Shown here piece by piece: positions 6,967-7,686 of a stretch of 7,686 nt of DNA. Under the pieces are notes generated by a model, which was given only the letters and a program-made list of their open reading frames with translations, was not told the origin of the DNA and searched no databases. Origin of the DNA: Betaproteobacteria bacterium. Lineage in GTDB: Bacteria; Pseudomonadota; Gammaproteobacteria; Burkholderiales; Usitatibacteraceae. A program made the translations under genes and the position numbers. Each line of letters starts with the position of its first letter. Within the stretch, counting starts at the first letter, position 1. The stretch spans positions 660 to 8,345 of the forward strand of contig PQAI01000255.1 in assembly GCA_003105245.1 (NCBI GenBank), written 5' to 3'.

Positions 6967-6972
6967 TATGAT
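6967..6972 (+). promoter_or_regulatory. Possible -10 element before the Bug-type binding protein gene
   Basis: TATGAT differs by one base from the -10 consensus and lies about 60 bp before the ATG at 7034, in the 76-bp gap after dctM. No recognisable -35 hexamer stands at the right distance. It may indicate a separate promoter, but read-through from the transporter operon is as likely, since no terminator is visible in the gap. Confidence 0.2.
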
Positions 6973-7033
6973 GGCGCCACTGCGGAGGCCCGCAACCGGC
7001 ACGTCCACAATTTCAAGAGGAGGAACCCTGACC

Positions 7034-7686
7034 ATGCAGTACCGAATCGTGGCCGCCGCGGCCGCCCTGCTGCTCGCCTTCGCGGGAAGCGCCTTCGGGC
7101 AGGCCTGGCCCAACAAGCCCATCAAGTTCATCAACCCCTTCCCGGCGGGCGGGGGCGTGGACGCGTTCTCGCGTCCGCTCGCGGCCAAGCTCACCACCGC
7201 CCTCGGGCAGACCGTGATCGTCGAGAACTACGGCGGCGCAGGCGGCACGGTCGGCGCGGGCATCGCCGCCAAGGCGGCTCCGGACGGCTACACCTTCTTC
7301 GTGGGCGCGATCCACCACACGATCGCCGAGACGCTCTACACGAAGCTGCCCTACGCCGGCCTCGAGAAGGACTTCGAGCCCGTGACGGTGCTGGCCTACG
7401 TGCCCAACGTGATCGTCGTGCACCCCAAGCACGACTTCAAGAACCTCCCGGAGTTCGTCGCCTACGCCAAGGCCAACCCCGGCAAGCTCAACTTCGGCTC
7501 GGCCGGCAACGGCACCTCGCACCAGCTCGTCGGCGAGCTCTTCAAGTCGCAGGCGGGGGTCAACCTCACGCACGTGCCCTACCGCGGCGCCGGGCCGATG
7601 ATGCAGGACCTGCTCTCCGGCGTGGTCGATTGCGCCTTCGACGGCATGGGCACCTCGGCCCCGCAGATCAAGGCCGGGAAGCTGCG
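7034..7686 (+). CDS. Bug/TctC-family tripartite tricarboxylate-type periplasmic binding protein (3' end cut off)
   Basis: Periplasmic binding protein of the Bug (Bordetella uptake gene)/TctC family, which binds small carboxylates and amides. 217 full codons are present of the usual 320-330; the gene runs off the right edge. A signal peptide is clear (MQYRIVAAAAALLLAFAGSAFG, cleavage likely after residue 22), followed by the family hallmark WPNKPIKFINPFPAGGGVDAF (25-45), the loop ENYGGAGGTVGA where many members read NRPGAGGTIGA, then PDGYTF, LNFGSAGNGTSHQLVGELF and HVPYRGAGPMMQDLLSGVVD. ATG is preceded by AAGAGGAGGAA at 7015-7025, a strong site. Such proteins are often encoded as orphans far from any TctAB membrane genes; whether TctAB follow is not visible. 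Placement right after a complete TRAP set suggests shared regulation or a related ligand, but that is inference. Confidence 0.93.
   Translation, partial: MQYRIVAAAAALLLAFAGSAFGQAWPNKPIKFINPFPAGGGVDAFSRPLAAKLTTALGQTVIVENYGGAGGTVGAGIAAKAAPDGYTFFVGAIHHTIAETLYTKLPYAGLEKDFEPVTVLAYVPNVIVVHPKHDFKNLPEFVAYAKANPGKLNFGSAGNGTSHQLVGELFKSQAGVNLTHVPYRGAGPMMQDLLSGVVDCAFDGMGTSAPQIKAGKL

Noticed and set aside
5079..6971. A 630-codon plus-strand open frame overlapping dctQ and dctM in another frame
   Set aside because: Arg/Pro/His-rich with no motifs and starting inside the gap; a frame shadow of the TRAP membrane genes.
6958..7033. Possible terminator between dctM and the Bug gene
   Set aside because: I looked for a stem followed by T residues and saw none, so no transcription stop can be claimed here.

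Overview
The window looks like chromosomal DNA from a high-GC (about 70% by eye) proteobacterium, most likely a betaproteobacterium of Burkholderiales type. The reasons are the strong G/C third-position bias, a Bug/TctC-type periplasmic binding protein (a family greatly expanded in that group), TTG start codons and clear Shine-Dalgarno sites. This placement is inference from style and gene families, not from a marker gene.

Layout. On the minus strand, from the left edge to base 2648, lies most of a large FAD-linked dehydrogenase fused to an iron-sulfur/CCG module (GlcD + GlcF-like architecture, same domain order as E. coli YdiJ); its C-terminus is cut off by the window edge. A 118-bp divergent intergenic region (2649-2766) separates it from a plus-strand series: a class V PLP aminotransferase of the serine/alanine/aspartate-glyoxylate type (2767-3954), a complete DctP-DctQ-DctM TRAP transporter (4052-5047, 5125-5637, 5641-6957), and the start of a Bug/TctC-family binding protein (7034 to the right edge, incomplete). 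No stretch over 300 bases lacks a gene.

How it may work together. The TRAP system would bring a small organic anion across the inner membrane. The flavin/Fe-S enzyme is of the class that oxidises D-2-hydroxy acids (D-lactate, D-2-hydroxyglutarate, glycolate) to 2-oxo acids and passes electrons to the respiratory chain. The aminotransferase would use glyoxylate as amino acceptor. The simplest reading is a catabolic module for a 2-hydroxy acid such as glycolate feeding into glyoxylate and glycine/serine metabolism. The actual substrate cannot be read from the sequence.

Regulatory structure visible: a perfect 24-bp palindrome between dctP and dctQ that could make expression of the binding protein exceed that of the membrane subunits, an 8-bp-arm inverted repeat in the divergent control region, and TTG starts on both membrane subunits. 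The gene families are all known. I found no evidence of a wholly new system, mobile element, CRISPR array or RNA gene.
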